Shown: piece after piece, positions 16,039-19,134 of the stretch
Layout: each line of letters starts with the position of its first letter
Position numbering within the stretch: the stretch's first letter is position 1
Origin: Desulfarculus sp.
Lineage (GTDB): Bacteria; Desulfobacterota; Desulfarculia; Desulfarculales; Desulfarculaceae
NCBI GenBank assembly: GCA_020216625.1
Contig: JAIUYB010000001.1
Span: 1 to 19,134, forward strand
Direction: 5' to 3'
Length of the DNA: 19,134 nucleotides
Translations under genes and position numbers: made by a program
Notes under the pieces: generated by a model
Seen by the model: only the letters and a program-made list of their open reading frames with translations
Database searches by the model: none
What the model was told of the DNA's origin: nothing

Positions 16039-16060
16039 GGCAACCGGTGGGCAAACGGTG
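16039..16060. repeat. Two tandem 11-bp repeats at the predicted transcription start
   Basis: GGCAACCGGTG (16039-16049) is followed directly by GGCAAACGGTG (16050-16060), with one mismatch. The 11-bp period is about one helical turn. They cover roughly +1 to +22 of the transcript predicted from the sigma54 promoter, so a repressor or other protein could bind both copies on one face of the DNA. The function is inferred only from position. Confidence 0.5.
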
Positions 16061-16070
16061 ATCCAGGGCC

Positions 16071-16088
16071 AAGCAAGGGGGGTGCCAA
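16071..16088 (-). promoter_or_regulatory. Sigma54 (RpoN) promoter of the ligase-TRAP operon
   Basis: Read on the minus strand, TTGGCACC is followed by CCCC and then TTGCTT. This matches the sigma54 consensus TTGGCACG-N4-TTGCW at all but one position, with the essential GG and GC exactly 10 bp apart. Transcription would begin near 16061. The gene immediately upstream encodes a sigma54-dependent activator. Confidence 0.88.
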
Positions 16089-16111
16089 GCCGGGAGGGGA
16101 GGGCCCATTCC

Positions 16112-16127
16112 GACCGGCCGGCCGGTC
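16112..16127. repeat. Perfect 16-bp GC palindrome upstream of the sigma54 promoter
   Basis: GACCGGCC followed directly by GGCCGGTC is a perfect 16-bp palindrome. It lies 24 bp upstream of the -24 element, between that element and the 9-bp inverted repeat. It could be a second protein-binding site, but in GC-rich DNA such palindromes also arise by chance. Confidence 0.4.
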
Positions 16128-16137
16128 AGTGGATACC

Positions 16138-16160
16138 TCACCGCTACAAAATAGCGGTGA
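16138..16160. promoter_or_regulatory. Probable upstream activator site (9-bp inverted repeat)
   Basis: TCACCGCTA (16138-16146) and TAGCGGTGA (16152-16160) are perfect inverted arms around CAAAA. The centre is about 88 bp upstream of the predicted start, inside the range typical for sigma54 enhancer sites. The Fis-type helix-turn-helix at the C-terminus of the adjacent activator is a natural partner for a symmetrical site like this. The binding itself is inferred. Confidence 0.72.
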
Positions 16161-16303
16161 AATCGCCATGCTAGCCAGGCGCAAGGGGGCGTTCAGCTCC
16201 AGGACCGCCGCCTGGGGCGGGAGGGCCAAGCGGCCTGGGCAAGGACGGGATTCGGTCAAAAATGATCGGGAAGGTGGTTGGTTAGGCCCAGTGGCAGCGA
16301 TTT

Positions 16304-16319
16304 GCTTAATAAATTAAGC
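16304..16319. other. AT-rich inverted repeat after the activator gene
   Basis: GCTTAAT (16304-16310) and ATTAAGC (16313-16319) are perfect 7-bp arms around AA. The site begins 12 bp beyond the activator's stop codon. The stem is weak and the loop too short for a good terminator hairpin, so an operator or chance symmetry in an AT-rich patch are both possible. Confidence 0.3.
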
Positions 16320-16331
16320 TTTTATTGATAG

Positions 16332-17804
16332 TCAAATCTGCGTGTCAAAATTGACCGAACCCAGCCCCCGCAACCGCCGGTTGAAGGTGGACAGGCTGAT
16401 GCCCAGCTTGTGGGCCGCCAGCTCCCGGCTGCCGTAGCGGGCCAGGGCGGTTTCGATCAATTCCAGCTCGAAGGTCGCCACCGCCTCCTTGAGGGGGGGC
16501 AGATCCTCGCCCGGGGCCATCGTCGCCCCCGAGGGGGCCTGACGATACTTGCGCGGCAGGTGCTCCAGGCCCACCCGGCTCTCCTGGGCGGTGACCAACA
16601 GGCGCTCCACCAGATTCATCAGCTCACGCACGTTGCCTGGCCAGGGATAGGCGGTCAGGGCCTCGATGACCTCCTCGTCCAGACGCACCTGAAGCCGGTG
16701 CCGGCGGTTGTATTCGTCCAGAAAGTGCATCAGCAGGAAGGGGATGTCCTCGGGGCGCTGGCGCAGGGGCGGCACCCGGATCGGCACCACGTTGAGACGG
16801 TAGTAGAGGTCCTCCCGGAAGCGCCCGGCGCGCACCATGCGCTCCAGGTCCTGGTTGGTGGCGGCCAGCACCCGGATGTCCACCGGCAGGGATTTGGTGC
16901 CGCCCAAGCGGGTGATGCGCCGGTCCTGGAGCATCGCCAGCAACTTGACCTGCAACGACAACGGCAGCTCGCCGATCTCGTCCAGGAAAAGGGTCCCCTT
17001 GTCGGCGATCTCGCAGTAGCCCACCTTGCCCTGGGCCCGGGCCCCGGTGAAGGCCCCGCTCTCGTAGCCGAAAAGCTCGGACTCCAACAGGGACTCGGGG
17101 ATGGCCCCGCAGTTGACCTTGACCAGGGCCCCGGTGTCCCGCCGGGGGCTGGACTCGTGAACGATCTGGGCCAACAGGTCCTTGCCCACCCCGGACTCGC
17201 CCAGGATAAGCAGGCTGCTGTCCACCTGGGCCATGCGGTAGGCTAGGTCCACCACCTGACGCATGGTCTGGTTGCGGGTGATGATCTGGCTGCGGGTGGT
17301 CTGGTGCTTCTTCAGCTCCTGCAGCTCCAGGAAATACTTGCTGGCCAGACGTTGGCTGGCCCCGAACTGCTCGCGCAGGCGCACCAGCTCGGTGACGTCG
17401 CGCAGGTTGCAATAGACCCGCACGATCTTGCCGTCCGGCCCGAAGACCGGCACCCCGGTGGAGAGCACCTGGCGGCCGGCCAGGGTGTTGAGCAGCACCG
17501 TCTCCTGCTGGCGGCTTTCCAGCACGTGGATGGTGGCCGAGGTGTCGGTGACGCCCTCGGCGATCAGGTCCTTGATCCGGCGGCCCACGGTGGTGTCCAG
17601 GGGCAGGCCCATGACCTTCTCGAAGGCCTGGTTGACCAGGAGGATTCGGCTGTCGCCGTCGGCGATGCAGACCCCGTCGTAGGAGTTGGAGATCATGCCC
17701 AACAGGTCGCGGTTGATGATCTCCATCTCCCGCACCGAGTCGTAGACGTGGACCAGGTTGCCGATGCGGCGGATGCGGGGCCTGGCTTCCGGGGACGGCG
17801 GCAT
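16332..17804 (-). CDS. PAS-domain sigma54-dependent transcriptional activator
   Basis: This 490-residue enhancer-binding protein has three parts. A PAS sensor domain occupies about 35-135 (SNSYDGVCIADGDSRILLVN onward). The AAA+ domain (about 172-410) has Walker A GESGVGKD (202-209), the sigma54-contact loop GAFTGA (250-255), Walker B TLFLDE (271-276) and arginine-finger candidates R330 and R336 in FREDLYYRLNV. A Fis-type helix-turn-helix lies at about 460-480 (ELAAHKLGIS, then LSTFNRRL). There is no receiver domain, so it is not a two-component response regulator. It probably senses a small ligand or a redox or energy state through PAS. The ATG at 17804 has AAGG upstream and was preferred to a TTG further out. 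Its target is almost certainly the sigma54 promoter directly downstream. Confidence 0.94.
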   Translation of the reverse strand: MPPSPEARPRIRRIGNLVHVYDSVREMEIINRDLLGMISNSYDGVCIADGDSRILLVNQAFEKVMGLPLDTTVGRRIKDLIAEGVTDTSATIHVLESRQQETVLLNTLAGRQVLSTGVPVFGPDGKIVRVYCNLRDVTELVRLREQFGASQRLASKYFLELQELKKHQTTRSQIITRNQTMRQVVDLAYRMAQVDSSLLILGESGVGKDLLAQIVHESSPRRDTGALVKVNCGAIPESLLESELFGYESGAFTGARAQGKVGYCEIADKGTLFLDEIGELPLSLQVKLLAMLQDRRITRLGGTKSLPVDIRVLAATNQDLERMVRAGRFREDLYYRLNVVPIRVPPLRQRPEDIPFLLMHFLDEYNRRHRLQVRLDEEVIEALTAYPWPGNVRELMNLVERLLVTAQESRVGLEHLPRKYRQAPSGATMAPGEDLPPLKEAVATFELELIETALARYGSRELAAHKLGISLSTFNRRLRGLGSVNFDTQI

Positions 17805-17871
17805 GGCTGCACCTTGGGGCTTACGGGGTGACCCCCGGTTCCGGAGCGGGCAAGTCGGCGCGACACCCAAG

Positions 17872-17900
17872 ATTTTACACAGGGCGGCCGGTTGCGCCAA
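17872..17900 (-). promoter_or_regulatory. Sigma70-type promoter of the activator gene
   Basis: On the minus strand, TTGGCG (17900-17895) and TAAAAT (17877-17872) are separated by exactly 17 bp. The -10 matches consensus at five of six positions and the -35 at four. Transcription would start about 60 nt before the activator ATG. It lies in the 108-bp gap after the permease gene and is the only good match there. Confidence 0.6.
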
Positions 17901-17912
17901 GCCGGGCGGAGG

Positions 17913-18818
17913 TCAGCGTCCTCCGCCGCCGGTGGTGCCCCAGACTCCGCCGGCCAGGATCAGGCCACCGAAGACCAGGGTGCTGGGTCCCAGGGTCTCG
18001 CCCAGGGCCAGGGCCGCCAGGAGGGCCCCGTAGAGGGGCAGGGTGTTGTAGAAGACCATGGCCCCGCCCGCGCCCAAGGTCTGCACCGCCCGGTTCCAGG
18101 ACCAATAGCCCAGGATGGTGGGCACCAGGCAGATGTGGGCGATGGCCAGAGTGGTGGCCGGGGTGAGGTTCAGGGGGGCGTGGGGCAATTCGATGGCCGC
18201 GCCCAGGACCAACAGCGGCAGGCCCAGGAGGTTGGAGACCACCGTGGCCGCCACCGCCGAGCGGGTGCGCATCACCCGGCGGGCGCAGACCGAGTAGACC
18301 GCCCAGTTGATGGCCGAGGCCAGGAAGAGCAGGTCGCCGGGGTTGAAGGTCAGGGCCAGGAGATAGTCCAGCGAGCCTCGGCTGATCAGGCCCACCACCC
18401 CCAGCAGGCCCAGGGCCGCGCCCACCATCTGGCGCGACGTGACCGGCTCACTGATGAGCCAGCCGGCCAGCAGGCCGGTGATCAGCGGCGAAAAGCCCTG
18501 GATCAGCGAGGAGTTGACCGCCGAGGAGTGGTGCAGGCCCCAATAGAGCAGGGGGCTGAAGCCCACCACCCCCGAGAGAGCCATGCCCACCAGCCACCAG
18601 CGGTCCGCGCCCAGGCGGCGCTCGGCCGGGGCCAGGCCGCGCAACAACGGCAATAGCAAGGCCGTGGCCAGGAAAAAGCGCAGGGCGGCCAGGGTCAGGG
18701 GGCCGATGTCGTCGCGCAAAAAACGGCCCAAGACCGCGTTGCTGGCCCAGGCCAGGGTGGCCAGGTTGACCAGCGCCACTCCCCAGAGCTTGGCCCGCCA
18801 GGCGGCCGGCGGGGTCAC
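17913..18818 (-). CDS. EamA/DMT-family permease
   Basis: This 301-residue protein has about ten hydrophobic helices in two homologous halves, the pattern of EamA (drug/metabolite transporter) proteins. The first half starts NLATLAWASNAVLGR and contains ALRFFLATALLLPLL. The halves end with the conserved Glu-containing segments ISEPVTSRQMVGAALGLLGV and LGETLGPSTLVFGGLILAGG. Members export amino acids, metabolites or drugs, and the substrate cannot be deduced here. The GTG start overlaps the TGA of the preceding molybdenum-hydroxylase subunit as GTGA, so the two are co-translated. There is no visible functional tie to the TRAP locus that follows on the same strand. Confidence 0.88.
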   Translation of the reverse strand: MTPPAAWRAKLWGVALVNLATLAWASNAVLGRFLRDDIGPLTLAALRFFLATALLLPLLRGLAPAERRLGADRWWLVGMALSGVVGFSPLLYWGLHHSSAVNSSLIQGFSPLITGLLAGWLISEPVTSRQMVGAALGLLGVVGLISRGSLDYLLALTFNPGDLLFLASAINWAVYSVCARRVMRTRSAVAATVVSNLLGLPLLVLGAAIELPHAPLNLTPATTLAIAHICLVPTILGYWSWNRAVQTLGAGGAMVFYNTLPLYGALLAALALGETLGPSTLVFGGLILAGGVWGTTGGGGR

Positions 18819-19134
18819 TCCGCCAGCTCCTGCAGCAGGTTGGCCGCCACCTGGCGGCGATAGGCCGCGCTGGCCCGCACATCGTCGATGGGGCGGATGT
18901 GCTCTTGCAATACCCGGCCCGCCTCCCGCAGGACCTCCGGGGTCAGGGCCTGGCCCGCCAGCATTCGCTCCACCGCCCGGGGCCGGACCACGGTGGGGGC
19001 CAGGCTGCCCCAGGCCAGGCGGGCCTCGCGCACCCGGCCGGTTTGGTCCAGCCGCAGGCCGGCGCAGAAGCCGCAGACCGCGATGGCCAAGGCCCGGCGC
19101 AGGCCCACCTTGCGGTGATGGAGGCGGTCGAAGG
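18815..19134 (-). CDS. Molybdenum hydroxylase FAD-binding subunit, C-terminal part (partial)
   Basis: The frame is open to the right edge, so only the last 106 or so codons are present. The sequence reads FDRLHHRKVGLRRALAIAVC, then RLAWGSLAPTVVRPRAVERML, and ends IRPIDDVRASAAYRRQVAANLL. These are hallmarks of the C-terminal domain of the medium (FAD) subunit of the xanthine/CO dehydrogenase family, notably the P-x-D-D-x-R-x-S-x-x-Y-R signature. The subunit passes electrons from the iron-sulfur subunit to FAD. Iron-sulfur and molybdopterin subunit genes are expected beyond the right end or elsewhere. The substrate class cannot be told from this fragment. Confidence 0.85.
   Translation of the reverse strand, partial: FDRLHHRKVGLRRALAIAVCGFCAGLRLDQTGRVREARLAWGSLAPTVVRPRAVERMLAGQALTPEVLREAGRVLQEHIRPIDDVRASAAYRRQVAANLLQELAE

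Larger units (their letters stand above)
15988..16331. promoter_or_regulatory. Regulatory region between sigma54 activator gene and TRAP/ligase operon
   Basis: This 344-bp non-coding stretch has no credible gene. Along the minus-strand direction of transcription it holds an AT-rich palindrome just after the activator gene, a perfect 9-bp inverted repeat, a 16-bp GC palindrome, a near-consensus sigma54 promoter, and two tandem 11-bp repeats at the predicted transcription start. Each is listed separately where it can be placed. Confidence 0.75.

Overview
The window is about two-thirds G+C and almost wholly coding. Every gene except one lies on the minus strand. The mix of features suggests a high-GC anaerobic Desulfobacterota/deltaproteobacterium-like bacterium (Desulfarculus-type is a guess). 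These features are a sigma54 promoter with its own enhancer-binding protein, a TRAP carboxylate transporter, several acyl-CoA ligases, an iron-sulfur flavoprotein, a molybdenum-hydroxylase subunit and three radical SAM proteins. No rRNA, tRNA, CRISPR array, transposase or phage gene was seen.

Region 1 (1-8147, minus strand, cut off at the left end) is one tightly packed operon. In transcription order it encodes: a small radical SAM protein with an unusual CX9CX2C motif; a PLP aminotransferase resembling the VioD/capreomycidine-synthase type; a shortened lactate/malate-dehydrogenase-like enzyme; a Leu/Phe/Glu-dehydrogenase-like enzyme; a GNAT acetyltransferase; a second radical SAM protein with a B12-binding-type N-terminus; and a chimeric protein in which half an NRPS condensation domain and the first part of an adenylation domain run directly into a third radical SAM domain. 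Genes are 1-37 bp apart or overlap as ATGA. A type II thioesterase (8419-9111, plus strand) is transcribed divergently from the same 271-bp intergenic region. Together this looks like a pathway for a modified amino acid, hydroxy acid or small peptide. It does not match any characterised pathway I can name, and it is the most interesting part of the window.

Region 2 (9262-17804, minus strand) is a carboxylic-acid uptake and activation locus. A PAS/AAA+/Fis-type sigma54 activator (16332-17804) has its own sigma70-like promoter. It is followed by a 344-bp non-coding region holding a near-consensus sigma54 promoter, a perfect 9-bp inverted repeat placed like an upstream activator site, and other repeats. 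The operon behind that promoter encodes an acyl-CoA ligase, an iron-sulfur flavoprotein, TRAP transporter DctP, DctQ and DctM, and a second acyl-CoA ligase. A very strong GC hairpin separates dctP from dctQ. The inferred logic is that the activator senses a substrate, the TRAP system imports an organic acid, and the ligases convert it to a CoA thioester.

Region 3 (17913-19134, minus strand) holds a DMT/EamA permease overlapping, by GTGA, the 3' end of a molybdenum-hydroxylase (xanthine/CO dehydrogenase family) FAD-binding subunit that runs off the right end.
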